This document shows positions 7,990 to 16,847 of a stretch of 64,000 nt of DNA, one piece after another. The notes under the pieces are model-generated. The model saw only the letters and a program-made list of their open reading frames with translations, did no database searches and was not told the DNA's origin. The DNA is from Litoreibacter roseus. Lineage in GTDB: Bacteria > Pseudomonadota > Alphaproteobacteria > Rhodobacterales > Rhodobacteraceae. The DNA lies in the NCBI RefSeq assembly GCF_009811795.1, contig NZ_BLJE01000007.1, positions 62,001 to 126,000 on the forward strand. Reading direction: 5' to 3'. The stretch's first letter is position 1, and every line of letters begins with the position of its first letter. Position numbers and translations under genes: made by a program.

Positions 7990-9249
7990 ATGATTACACG
8001 CCGCACATTGCTGAAATCCACCGCCGCCACCGGGTTGACACTGGCTGCGCCCGCGCTGGCGCAGGGGGCCAAGATCCGCATCGGGTATGTCAGCCCGCAA
8101 TCGGGCCCCCTTGCCGGGTTTTCGGAGGCCGATCAGTTCGTTATCGACGGTTTTCTCGGGTCGGAGGCCGGTGCCAATTTCGAAGTGGTCGTCAAGGACA
8201 GCCAGTCTAACCCCAACCGCGCGGCGGAGGTCGCAAAAGAGCTGATCATCGATGATGAGATCGATATGATGCTGGTGGCCTCAACGCCTGAGACGACGAA
8301 CCCAGTTGCTACCACCTGCGAAGCTGAAGAGATCCCGGTCATCTCAACCGTGGCCCCTTGGCAACCCTACTTCATTGGACAGCAGGGCAATCCGGGCGAT
8401 CCCGGATCGTGGCGGCCTTTTGACTTCAGCTTTCATTTTTTCTGGGGTCTGGAAGATGTGATCAGCGTTTTCACCGCGATGTGGGGTCAGTTGGACACCA
8501 ACAAGCAAGTCGGCGGGCTGTTTCCCAATGATGGGGACGGAAATGCCTGGGGCGATCCTAATGTGGGCTTTCCCAAGCCGCTGGCGGAGCTAGGTTACGG
8601 ACTGACCGATCCGGGGCGGTATCAGAACCTGACGGATGATTTCAGCGCGCAGATCAACGCGTTCAAACAGGCCGATTGCGATATTGTCACCGGCGTGCCG
8701 ATCCCGCCAGATTTTACGACCTTCTGGACGCAGGCGAAGCAGCAAGGGTTCACCCCTAAAGCAGCCAGCATTGGTAAAGCGATCCTGTTCCCGCAGGCAG
8801 TAAAGGCCTTGGGCGATCAGGGTCATAACCTCAGCTCTGAAGTGTGGTGGACGCCGAACCATCCATTCGCGTCTTCGCTGACGGGCACCTCGGCAGGTGA
8901 TCTGGCGGCCGGGTATGCGGCGGCGACAGGCAAGCAGTGGACGCAGCCCATCGGCTTTGTGCATGCGCTCTTCGAGATGGCGGCAGATGTGATGGGCCGG
9001 GTCGATGACACGCGCGACCCGGATGAGGTGACCGCGGCAATAGCGGCGAGTGAGCTGAATTCCATTGTGGGCCGCATCGCCTTTGATGGCGCGGGGCTGC
9101 CGCCTTTTGCGGCGGCAAACGTGGCTAAGACGCCGCTGGTGGGAGGGCAGTGGCGGCTAAAAGACGGGGGCGGTTACGATCTGGTGATCATCGATAACTC
9201 CGATCATCCCGAGATTCCGACCGGTGGCACGATGGAAGCCATCAGCTGA
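7990..9249 (+). CDS. Tat-exported ABC substrate-binding protein, branched-chain amino acid (LivK-like) family
   Basis: This 419-residue periplasmic binding protein feeds the LivGFHM-type transporter encoded next. It begins with a twin-arginine signal (TRRTLLK, then a hydrophobic stretch ending in ALAQG). The mature part has the type-1 binding fold (KIRIGYVSPQSGPLAGF and the conserved early DSQSNPNRAAEVAKELI). The ATG at 7990 is preceded by GGGAGGA; the TTG at 7966 would put extra residues before the signal. Because of the flanking enzymes the ligand is probably an aromatic compound and not an amino acid. Confidence 0.88.
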   Translation: MITRRTLLKSTAATGLTLAAPALAQGAKIRIGYVSPQSGPLAGFSEADQFVIDGFLGSEAGANFEVVVKDSQSNPNRAAEVAKELIIDDEIDMMLVASTPETTNPVATTCEAEEIPVISTVAPWQPYFIGQQGNPGDPGSWRPFDFSFHFFWGLEDVISVFTAMWGQLDTNKQVGGLFPNDGDGNAWGDPNVGFPKPLAELGYGLTDPGRYQNLTDDFSAQINAFKQADCDIVTGVPIPPDFTTFWTQAKQQGFTPKAASIGKAILFPQAVKALGDQGHNLSSEVWWTPNHPFASSLTGTSAGDLAAGYAAATGKQWTQPIGFVHALFEMAADVMGRVDDTRDPDEVTAAIAASELNSIVGRIAFDGAGLPPFAAANVAKTPLVGGQWRLKDGGGYDLVIIDNSDHPEIPTGGTMEAIS

Positions 9250-9294
9250 CCCGGAGCGGCCCTACACCCCGCAGGACCGAAGGAGAGCCGCGAC

Positions 9295-10014
9295 ATGAGC
9301 ATTTTAGCGCTAAAGGACGTCAGCAAGAAGTTTGGCGCGCTGACCGTGACGAATGGTGTGACCTTTGACGTTCCCAAGGGGCAGGCCCTTGGCATCATCG
9401 GTCCGAATGGGGCAGGCAAGTCGACTCTCTTTAACCTGATCACGGGTAACTTGAGCGCGGATGCAGGGCGCATCCACTTTCAGGATCGCGATGTCACGCG
9501 GGTTTCGGCGAAGGATCGCTGTCTGTCCGGTGTCGGACGGTCCTTTCAGATCCCGCAACCTTTTGAAAAGCTGACTGTTTATGAAAACCTGCTGGTCGCC
9601 GCAACACATGGGTGCAACCTGAGCGAAGCGGCGGTGCAGGCCGATTGCGCGGATGTTCTGGAACAGACAGAGTTGATCCGTCGCGCCAACACACCTGCTG
9701 GGCAGCTGTCGCTGTTGGAGCGCAAGCGGCTGGAGCTGGCCCGCGCCATGGCGACGCAGCCCAACCTTTTGTTGCTGGATGAGATTGCGGGCGGGCTGAC
9801 CGAGGGGGAATGCCAGGCGCTGATCGGCACGATCAAGGACATCCACGCGCGTGGGGTCACCATCATCTGGATCGAGCATGTGTTGCACGCGCTGACATCG
9901 GTGGTTGAACGCCTGCTGGTGCTGGATTTCGGCAAAATCATCGGCATTGGCGATCCGGACGAGATCATGGCCAGCAAAAAAGTCCGTGAAATCTATCTGG
10001 GGATAGACATCTGA
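9295..10014 (+). CDS. ABC transporter ATP-binding protein, LivG-like
   Basis: The 239-residue ATPase has Walker A GPNGAGKST near residues 35-43, an ABC signature-like region (GQLSLLERKRLELARAMA) and Walker B LLLLDEIAGGL. The degenerate signature (LSLLE in place of LSGGQ) is a common feature of LivG-type proteins. It pairs with the LivF-like ATPase whose ATG overlaps its TGA by one base. It energises uptake through the two permeases that follow. Confidence 0.9.
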   Translation: MSILALKDVSKKFGALTVTNGVTFDVPKGQALGIIGPNGAGKSTLFNLITGNLSADAGRIHFQDRDVTRVSAKDRCLSGVGRSFQIPQPFEKLTVYENLLVAATHGCNLSEAAVQADCADVLEQTELIRRANTPAGQLSLLERKRLELARAMATQPNLLLLDEIAGGLTEGECQALIGTIKDIHARGVTIIWIEHVLHALTSVVERLLVLDFGKIIGIGDPDEIMASKKVREIYLGIDI

Positions 10015-10721
10015 TGGCCCTTTTGCAGACAGAAGGGTTGACGGCGCACTATGGTGATTTTCAGGCGCTCTTCGGTGTAGACATCGAACTGGCTGAGCAT
10101 GAGACGGTGGCGATCATCGGCGCAAACGGGGCGGGCAAGACAACGCTCATGCGCTCGATCTCGGGCGTGCTGGGCAATGCGCCATCGGCGGTGCGATTTG
10201 ACGGGGTCGAGATTGGCACGCTGCCAGCCGAAGACATCGTCAGTCAGGGCGTGGCGATGGTGCCGGAGGGGCGCAAGCTTTTCCCGTCGCTTTCGGTCGA
10301 AGAGAACCTGCTGATCGGCACCTATGGTCGCAAGACCCGGGGTCATTGGAACCTTGAGACGATTTATGAACTGTTCCCGATCCTGAGCGAGCGGCGGCAC
10401 AATCCCGGCATGGCCCTGTCGGGTGGGCAGCAACAGATGGTGGCCATTGGCCGCGCGTTGATGAGCAATCCGCGCGTGCTGCTGTGTGACGAGATCAGCC
10501 TCGGGCTGGCGCCCGTGGTGATCAAGGACATCTACGATGCGGTGCCCAAGATCAAGCAAGCCGGTGCCAGCCTGATCGTGGTCGAACAGGATATCGCGCA
10601 GGCGCTAGCGGTGGCCGACCGGGTCTATTGCATGATGGAAGGCCGGATCACGTTGACTGGCACCCCCGACAGCCTGAGCCGCGATGCGATCTACGACGCC
10701 TATTTCGGAGCGAGCCAATGA
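10014..10721 (+). CDS. ABC transporter ATP-binding protein, LivF-like
   Basis: The 235-residue ATPase shows Walker A GANGAGKTT, signature LSGGQQQMVAIGRALM and Walker B VLLCDEISLGLAP. It is the canonical LivF partner of the LivG-like protein. It shares a TGATG junction with the upstream gene and an ATGA junction with the permease downstream, so the proteins are translationally coupled. Confidence 0.9.
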   Translation: MALLQTEGLTAHYGDFQALFGVDIELAEHETVAIIGANGAGKTTLMRSISGVLGNAPSAVRFDGVEIGTLPAEDIVSQGVAMVPEGRKLFPSLSVEENLLIGTYGRKTRGHWNLETIYELFPILSERRHNPGMALSGGQQQMVAIGRALMSNPRVLLCDEISLGLAPVVIKDIYDAVPKIKQAGASLIVVEQDIAQALAVADRVYCMMEGRITLTGTPDSLSRDAIYDAYFGASQ

Positions 10722-11581
10722 TCTGGGTTGATACCATCATTCAGGGTATCCTGCTGGGCGGACTCTACGCGCTGTTTGCGGCAGGGCTTAGTCTTGTTTT
10801 CGGGATCATGCGGCTGGTCAATCTCGCACATGGCGATCTGATCGTCATGGGGGCTTATCTGATCCTGCTGCTGGTCACCCTGCTGGGCCTGCCGCCGTTT
10901 CTGGCCGCCGTCGTTGCGATGCCGCTGATGTTCTGTATCGGCTGGTGTTTGCAGAAATTCCTCCTGAACCGAACGCTGGGCGATGACATCCTGCCGCCTC
11001 TGCTGGTCACCTTCGGGCTGTCGGTTGCCTTGCAGAACGCGCTGCTTGAAGGCTTCTCTGCCGACAGCCAGCGTTTGCCCACCGACGTCCTGACAACCGC
11101 GTCCATACAGGCCGGTCCTATCTCGCTGGGTGTCATGCCGCTTTTGACATTCGCCTCTGCCGTGCTCGTGATCGTCGGGCTAAACCAGCTTTTCTATCGT
11201 ACCGAGCTGGGCCGCGCGTTTCGCGCCACCTCGGACGATGCCACTACGGCAAGCCTGATGGGGATCAAAACCGCGAACATCTTTGCGACAGCCACTGGTA
11301 TTGCATTGGTAATCGTCACGGTTGCCGCGCTCTACCTTGGGCTGCGGGCGAACTTTGATCCCAACATCGGGCCTGCGCGGCTGATCTATGCCTTTGAGGC
11401 GGTGATCATTGGCGGTCTCGGTTCACTATGGGGCACGCTGGCGGGGGGCATCATCATCGGGGTGGCGCAGACGCTGGGCGCTGCAATCAATCCCGAATGG
11501 CAAATACTTTCCGGTCACATCGCGTTCCTGCTGGTGCTGCTGGTCCGACCCCGTGGCCTTTTCCCAAGGGCGCATGACTGA
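10718..11581 (+). CDS. ABC transporter permease, LivH-like
   Basis: The 287-residue membrane protein has about eight hydrophobic segments and the LivH hallmarks GILLGGLYALFAAGLSLVFG at the N-terminus and EAVIIGGLGSLWGTLAGG near the C-terminus. The open frame begins at 10628 inside the ATPase gene, but the ATG at 10718 overlaps the upstream TGA as ATGA and starts at the conserved N-terminus. It forms the membrane channel with the LivM-like protein. Confidence 0.9.
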   Translation: MIWVDTIIQGILLGGLYALFAAGLSLVFGIMRLVNLAHGDLIVMGAYLILLLVTLLGLPPFLAAVVAMPLMFCIGWCLQKFLLNRTLGDDILPPLLVTFGLSVALQNALLEGFSADSQRLPTDVLTTASIQAGPISLGVMPLLTFASAVLVIVGLNQLFYRTELGRAFRATSDDATTASLMGIKTANIFATATGIALVIVTVAALYLGLRANFDPNIGPARLIYAFEAVIIGGLGSLWGTLAGGIIIGVAQTLGAAINPEWQILSGHIAFLLVLLVRPRGLFPRAHD

Positions 11582-12639
11582 TGAGCTATATCGTCACCAC
11601 ACAGACACGGGCTTCAAGTGTTTCGGCCATTGCTGGCATCCTGCTGATCCTCATGCTGATCGCGCTACCGTTCTTTGCAGGGCGAGGCACCATCCAGGAC
11701 ATGTTCTTTATCCTCACGATGCTGACGCTGGCGCAATTCTGGAACCTGCTGGCGGGCTATGGCGGACTGGTCAGCATTGGTCAGCAGGCTTTTGTCGGCG
11801 CAGGCGCTTACGCGCTATTTGCGCTGGTCATACTGGGCGGGTTCGATCCGGTACTGGCGGTCGCCCTCGCGGGGTTTGCGGCGCTCGCCATCGCGGTGCC
11901 GACGGCCTTCTTCGCCTTCCGCTTAAACGGGGCCTATTTCGCCATAGGCACTTGGGTCATCGCCGAGGTCGTGCGCCTGATCGCATCGCAGTGGAAATCG
12001 CTCGGCGGCGGTACTGGCACATCGCTGCCGCGCGATGCAACGCGCGACATGTGGTTTGTAGAGATGATCGAAGAAACACTTGGCGTTCGTTCCGCCGCGG
12101 CCCGCGACATTCTTGCCTATTGGATCGCGCTGGTGCTGGCGTTGGTCACCATCGGTGGCATTTACTGGTTGCTGCGGACCCGGCGCGGCCTGGCGCTGGC
12201 CGCGGTGCGCGACAATATCGAGGCGGCCAAGTCCGTGGGTGTCGATGCGGGCCGGATGAAGTGGATGGTCTTTCTGACATCCGCTTTTGGCACCGGTGTC
12301 GCGGGCGCGCTGATCTATCTGCAAAAGGCACGGATCAGCCCGGATGCAGCCTTTAGCGTCACGGATTGGACGGCTTATGTGATCTTCATCGTTGTAATTG
12401 GCGGCATTGGCACCATGGAAGGGCCGATCATCGGCGTGCTGGTCTTCTTCGCACTGCAATCGCTGTTGGCTGACTTTGGCAGCTGGTACCTGATGACACT
12501 GGGCGTGCTGGCCATTTCAATCATGCTGGTAGCGCCGCGCGGTCTTTGGGGCCTCGTCTCGGAACGAACTAGCCTGCAGCTTTTCCCAATTCAGCGTCGC
12601 CTGAGGGGCGGCCGACTTACCACTTCGGAGGATCAATAA
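11581..12639 (+). CDS. ABC transporter permease, LivM-like
   Basis: The 352-residue permease has the LivM core FILTMLTLAQFWNLLAGYGG followed by VSIGQQAFVGAGAY, a run of membrane segments, and the conserved VRDNIEAAKSVGVD loop. It overlaps the LivH stop by one base (TGATG), and its own TAA overlaps the ATG of the monooxygenase (TAATG). This coupling to a catabolic enzyme supports an aromatic substrate for the transporter. Confidence 0.9.
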   Translation: MSYIVTTQTRASSVSAIAGILLILMLIALPFFAGRGTIQDMFFILTMLTLAQFWNLLAGYGGLVSIGQQAFVGAGAYALFALVILGGFDPVLAVALAGFAALAIAVPTAFFAFRLNGAYFAIGTWVIAEVVRLIASQWKSLGGGTGTSLPRDATRDMWFVEMIEETLGVRSAAARDILAYWIALVLALVTIGGIYWLLRTRRGLALAAVRDNIEAAKSVGVDAGRMKWMVFLTSAFGTGVAGALIYLQKARISPDAAFSVTDWTAYVIFIVVIGGIGTMEGPIIGVLVFFALQSLLADFGSWYLMTLGVLAISIMLVAPRGLWGLVSERTSLQLFPIQRRLRGGRLTTSEDQ

Positions 12640-14393
12640 TGGCAGATATCGCAACGGACGTGCTTATCATCGGCACCGGGCCAGCAGGCTCTTCCACGGC
12701 GGCGCTTTTGTCGACCTACGGGATCGAGAACATGGTAATCAACCGTTACCGCTGGCTGGCCAACACGCCGCGGGCGCATATCACCAACCAACGCACGATG
12801 GAGGTGCTGCGCGATCTGGGACGCGAGGTTGAAGACGAAGCCTATATGTTCGCAGCCGATCAGGAGCTGATGGGCGAGAACGTCTTTTGCGAGAGCTTGG
12901 TCGGGGAGGAGATCGGGCGGCTGAAAAGCTGGGGCACGCATCCGCTGTCGAAGGCGGAGCACCTGCTATCCTCGCCCACGTTCATGAACGATCTGCCGCA
13001 GACGTTCATGGAACCCTTGCTGTTCAAGACCGCATGCCAGCGCGGCACGCAGGCGCGGATGAGCACCGAATACCTGAGCCATATACAGGACGCGGAAGGG
13101 GTGACGACAACCTGTCTGGACCGGCTGACGGGAAAGGAGTTCAATATCCGCTCGAAGTATCTGGTCGGGGCCGACGGTGGTAATTCGCTGGTGGCTGAGC
13201 ATCTGGACCTGCCGTTCGAGGGGCAGATGGGCGTTGGCGGGTCGATGAACATCCTCTTCAAGGCAGACCTGTCCAAATACGTCGCGCACCGTCCGTCGGT
13301 CCTTTACTGGGTGGTGCAACCCGGTGCGGATGTGGGTGGTATAGGTATGGGAGTTGTTCGCATGGTCCGCCCCTGGAACGAATGGCTGATCGTCTGGGGC
13401 TATGACATCAGCCAGCCTGCACCGGACGTCGACAACGCATTTGCCGAGAAGGTTGTGCGAGAATTGGTGGGTGACCGCGATTTGGATGTCGACATAACCA
13501 GCTGGTCGACTTGGACGGTGAACAACTACTATGCCACGCGTCTGCAAAAAGACCGGGTGTTCTGCATGGGGGATGCCATCCATCGGCATCCGCCTTCAAA
13601 CGGATTGGGGTCGAACACCTCGATCCAGGACGCCTTCAATCTGGCGTGGAAGCTGGCGGCGGTGCTGAAGGGGCAGGCCGGTGAAGCACTGCTCGACACC
13701 TACTCGACCGAGCGAGCGCCGGTGGCCAAGCAGATTGTGACCCGGGCGAACCAGTCGATTGGGGAATTCGGGCCGATCTTTGATGCGCTCGGTCTGACCG
13801 AAAACAATGACCCCGAGGTGATGCAGGCAAACCTTGAAGCGCGGTGCGATTCAACAGCGGCTGCGGAGGCGCAGCGGGCCGCGATCCGGGAGGCGATTGC
13901 GTTCAAGAAGTACGAATTCGACGCGCATGGGGTTGAGATGAACCAGCGCTACACCTCCAGCGCAGCGGTCACGGACGGGCAGGTTGAGCCGGATTTCGCG
14001 CTGGATGCAGACCTGCATTACCAGCCGACCACATGGCCGGGTGCGCGCATTCCGCATGTCTGGCTGTTTGACGGTGACGGTGCCAAGCACTCCACACTCG
14101 ATCTGGCCGGCGGAGGGGCCTTCACCCTGCTGACCGGCCTGGGTGGCAAGGCCTGGACCGAGGCCGCGGCTAAGGTGGCCGACGCATTGGGCATCACCAT
14201 CAACGCCCATGTCATCGGTCCGCGGCAGGAACATGTGGATCACACCGGCGATTGGGCTCGCGCGCGGGAAGTGAGCGATTCAGGCTGCGTTCTGACCCGC
14301 CCCGACCAGCATGTCTGCTGGCGGCATGACGCCATGGCCGAGTACCCCGAGGCCGAACTGACGCGGGTTCTGACCGCCGTTCTAGCGAAATAG
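12639..14393 (+). CDS. FAD-dependent aromatic (phenol) monooxygenase, TfdB/PheA-like
   Basis: This 584-residue single-component flavoprotein hydroxylase should add an ortho or para hydroxyl to a phenol using NAD(P)H and O2. It has the FAD-binding GTGPAGSS at residues 12-19, the DG motif GADGG at 177-181, and the GD motif at 311-312 followed by HRHPPSNGLGSNTSIQDAFN, which is the form seen in 2,4-dichlorophenol 6-monooxygenases. A thioredoxin-like C-terminal domain typical of the family covers the last 150 residues. With the hydroxyquinol dioxygenase next door, its product is probably hydroxyquinol or a precursor; the real substrate (resorcinol, hydroquinone or a substituted phenol) cannot be read from sequence. 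Confidence 0.88.
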   Translation: MADIATDVLIIGTGPAGSSTAALLSTYGIENMVINRYRWLANTPRAHITNQRTMEVLRDLGREVEDEAYMFAADQELMGENVFCESLVGEEIGRLKSWGTHPLSKAEHLLSSPTFMNDLPQTFMEPLLFKTACQRGTQARMSTEYLSHIQDAEGVTTTCLDRLTGKEFNIRSKYLVGADGGNSLVAEHLDLPFEGQMGVGGSMNILFKADLSKYVAHRPSVLYWVVQPGADVGGIGMGVVRMVRPWNEWLIVWGYDISQPAPDVDNAFAEKVVRELVGDRDLDVDITSWSTWTVNNYYATRLQKDRVFCMGDAIHRHPPSNGLGSNTSIQDAFNLAWKLAAVLKGQAGEALLDTYSTERAPVAKQIVTRANQSIGEFGPIFDALGLTENNDPEVMQANLEARCDSTAAAEAQRAAIREAIAFKKYEFDAHGVEMNQRYTSSAAVTDGQVEPDFALDADLHYQPTTWPGARIPHVWLFDGDGAKHSTLDLAGGGAFTLLTGLGGKAWTEAAAKVADALGITINAHVIGPRQEHVDHTGDWARAREVSDSGCVLTRPDQHVCWRHDAMAEYPEAELTRVLTAVLAK

Positions 14394-14402
14394 GAGAAGA
14401 TC

Positions 14403-15284
14403 ATGAGCACTCAGGAGCAAGGATACTTCACGGAAGAAAACTCGGCCGAGGTGGTTGTCAGCCGGACATCGGCGGATGCCGAGGCGCGGTTGGCAGAAGC
14501 GACAGCGATCATCGTCAAACACCTCCATGCGGCCATCAAGGAACTGGAGCCGACGCAGGAGGAATGGTTCGAAGCTATCCAGTTTCTGACCAAGGTCGGC
14601 CACACCTGCGATGATTGGCGGCAGGAGTTCATCCTGCTGTCCGATACCCTTGGCGTGTCAATGCTGGTGGATGCGATCAACAATCGCAAGCCAAGCGGAG
14701 CGTCGGAATCGACCGTGCTTGGCCCCTTCCACGTACCAGATGCGCCGGAACTGCCCATGGGGTCGGACATTTGCCTTGACCAGAAAGGCGAGCCAATGCT
14801 GGTCAAAGGCCGCATCACCGGCACCGATGGCAAGCCGATCGACAAGGCCAAGATTGATGTCTGGCAAGCCAATGACGAAGGGTTTTACGACGTTCAGCAA
14901 AAGGGACTTCAGCCCGAGTTCAACCTGCGCGGTGTCTTTCGAACGGGCGAGGATGGGGCCTATCACTTCAAGGGCGTGAAGCCGAAATTCTATCCGATCC
15001 CGGATGACGGACCAGTTGGGCAATTCCTGCAAAAGCTGGGGCGGCACTCCTATCGGCCCGCGCATCTGCACTACATCCTAGAAGCGGAGAAGTTCGAGAC
15101 GCTGATCACACATATCTTCGATCCCGACGATCCTTACATCCATTCGGATGCGGTTTTTGGCGTCAAGGAAAGCCTGTTGGCGACCTTTGAGCGGGTCGAA
15201 GACCCCGACCGCATCGCCGCAGCGGGTTTTGAGGGGCCCTACTACGAGGTTGAACATGACTTTGTACTGGCGCCTGCGCCATGA
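14403..15284 (+). CDS. Hydroxyquinol 1,2-dioxygenase (intradiol ring cleavage)
   Basis: Predicted to cleave hydroxyquinol (1,2,4-trihydroxybenzene) to maleylacetate with non-haem Fe(III) and O2. The 293-residue protein has an N-terminal catechol-dioxygenase helical domain followed by the intradiol beta domain. The four iron ligands are present as Tyr162, Tyr197, His221 and His223, nearly the numbering known for hydroxyquinol 1,2-dioxygenases. The neighbouring maleylacetate reductase fits this activity and argues against catechol 1,2-dioxygenase, which would need muconate-processing enzymes absent here. The stop overlaps the next start as ATGA. Confidence 0.92.
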   Translation: MSTQEQGYFTEENSAEVVVSRTSADAEARLAEATAIIVKHLHAAIKELEPTQEEWFEAIQFLTKVGHTCDDWRQEFILLSDTLGVSMLVDAINNRKPSGASESTVLGPFHVPDAPELPMGSDICLDQKGEPMLVKGRITGTDGKPIDKAKIDVWQANDEGFYDVQQKGLQPEFNLRGVFRTGEDGAYHFKGVKPKFYPIPDDGPVGQFLQKLGRHSYRPAHLHYILEAEKFETLITHIFDPDDPYIHSDAVFGVKESLLATFERVEDPDRIAAAGFEGPYYEVEHDFVLAPAP

Positions 15285-16105
15285 GCGATCCTTGCATCAT
15301 CTGCGTGGCCATCACCGGCAGCCTGCCGCGCAAGGCCAACAACCCTGCTGTCCCGATCACCATATCCGAACAGGTGGAAAGCACCCTGGCGGCCTTTGAG
15401 GCCGGTGCAACCATTGTGCACGCGCATGTGCGCAATGATGACGAAACGCCCTCAAGCGATCCGGACAAGTTCGCCGCGCTGAAAGAGGGACTGGAAAAGC
15501 ACTGTCCCGGTATGATCATCCAGTTTTCGACCGGTGGACGGTCGGGGGCGGGCAAGGCGCGGGGCGGGATGCTGCCGCTCAAGCCGGATATGGCGAGCCT
15601 ATCGGTGGGGTCCAACAACTTTCCCACCCGCGTGTATGAAAACCCACCCGACCTGGTGAATTGGCTGGCAAGCGAAATGCAGATACATGGCGTCAAGCCC
15701 GAGATCGAAGCCTTTGATCTGAGCCACATCCTCAAATGCGCCGAGATGCAGAGAAAGGGTCAGATAGACGGAGTGCCTTACGTGCAGTTCGTCATGGGCG
15801 TGAAGAACGCCATGCCCGCCGACAAGACTGTGTTCGACTTCTACGTCAAGACGGTCAAGCGCCTGTTCGGTGAGCATGCGCCCTGGTGTGCAGCGGGGAT
15901 CGGACCGGCGCAGATCGTGCTCAACGAATGGTCGGTCGCGGCGGGCGGACATGCGCGCACTGGGCTGGAAGACAACGTGCGCCTATCCAGGGAAAAGCTG
16001 GCATCGTCAAACGCAGCGCTTGTCAAGCGCGTTACCGAGATCTGCGAACAGAACGGGCGGGCCGTGGCCACACCCGCGCAGGCCCGGGCGATCCTGGGTC
16101 TGTGA
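15281..16105 (+). CDS. Beta-keto acid cleavage enzyme (BKACE, DUF849 family)
   Basis: The 274-residue TIM-barrel protein belongs to the family of 3-keto-5-aminohexanoate cleavage enzyme (Kce). It keeps the metal ligands H47 and H49 (VHAHVRND) and E230 (ARTGLEDN), matching Kce numbering almost exactly. Family members condense a beta-keto acid with acetyl-CoA and release acetoacetate plus a new acyl-CoA. In this operon the expected beta-keto acid is 3-oxoadipate from maleylacetate reductase, giving succinyl-CoA and acetoacetate. That substrate is an inference from context. Its start overlaps the dioxygenase stop by 4 nt, and no PcaIJ or PcaF homologue is nearby. Confidence 0.85.
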   Translation: MSDPCIICVAITGSLPRKANNPAVPITISEQVESTLAAFEAGATIVHAHVRNDDETPSSDPDKFAALKEGLEKHCPGMIIQFSTGGRSGAGKARGGMLPLKPDMASLSVGSNNFPTRVYENPPDLVNWLASEMQIHGVKPEIEAFDLSHILKCAEMQRKGQIDGVPYVQFVMGVKNAMPADKTVFDFYVKTVKRLFGEHAPWCAAGIGPAQIVLNEWSVAAGGHARTGLEDNVRLSREKLASSNAALVKRVTEICEQNGRAVATPAQARAILGL

Positions 16106-16133
16106 TCTGTGATCCCAAGAAAGGAAAGAGACT

Positions 16134-16790
16134 ATGACTGACCCCGCACTTGCATCAGATGATGCCGCGCGCGCTGCCGCGGCTGCGTTTCAGGCCGAGC
16201 ACCTGAAAGCCGATGAGAATACCCTGCGGCTGCTTTTTGGTGAGGCGCGAACGCATTACGGCTGGCAGGACCGTAACGTGGAAGAGGCCACGCTGCAGGA
16301 GTTGTTCGAAATTGCGCGTATGGGCCCAACCTCGATGAACCAGCAGCCGATGCGGCTGGTGTTCATTCGTTCAGATGAGGCTAAAGACCGTATCGAGCCC
16401 GTGCTGTTCGAAGGGAACCGGCCCAAGATGCGCGAAGCACCGGTCACGGCGATCATCGCCTACGACCTGAATTTTTGGGAGGAGTTGCCGCGGCTTTTCC
16501 CGCCGAATCCGGCGGCACAGGACATCTTCAAGAACAACGCCACCGCAGCGCAGATCAACGCTTTCCGTAACAGCACGCTACAGGGCGGGTACTTCATGCT
16601 GGCCGCACGGGCGGTCGGTTTGGACATCGGCGCGATGTCGGGCTTTGACAATGCCAAGCTGGACGAGGAGTTTTTTCACGGCACCTCGATCAAATCCAAC
16701 TTCCTTGTGAACCTGGGCTACGCCGATACATCCAAGATTTTCCGGCGCTTGCCGCGCATGACTTATGACGAGGTCTGCGAAACGCTTTGA
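16134..16790 (+). CDS. Nitroreductase-family FMN reductase, RutE/TcpB-like
   Basis: The 218-residue protein matches the RutE subgroup (LFGEARTHYGWQDRNV, ARMGPTSMNQQPMRLVF, LPRLFPPNPAAQDIF, SGFDNAKLDEEFF). RutE is assigned to malonic semialdehyde reduction, but there is no pyrimidine pathway here. Chlorophenol clusters carry a homologous reductase (TcpB/HadB) thought to reduce hydroxylated benzoquinones back to hydroquinols. In this operon a similar role, keeping hydroxyquinol reduced, is the most reasonable inference. It lies 28 bp after the BKACE gene. Confidence 0.82.
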   Translation: MTDPALASDDAARAAAAAFQAEHLKADENTLRLLFGEARTHYGWQDRNVEEATLQELFEIARMGPTSMNQQPMRLVFIRSDEAKDRIEPVLFEGNRPKMREAPVTAIIAYDLNFWEELPRLFPPNPAAQDIFKNNATAAQINAFRNSTLQGGYFMLAARAVGLDIGAMSGFDNAKLDEEFFHGTSIKSNFLVNLGYADTSKIFRRLPRMTYDEVCETL

Positions 16791-16847
16791 CGACAACCGA
16801 AAACGAGATGCGCAAAAGCGCATGATTTGACTGGGAGGAGACCAGAG

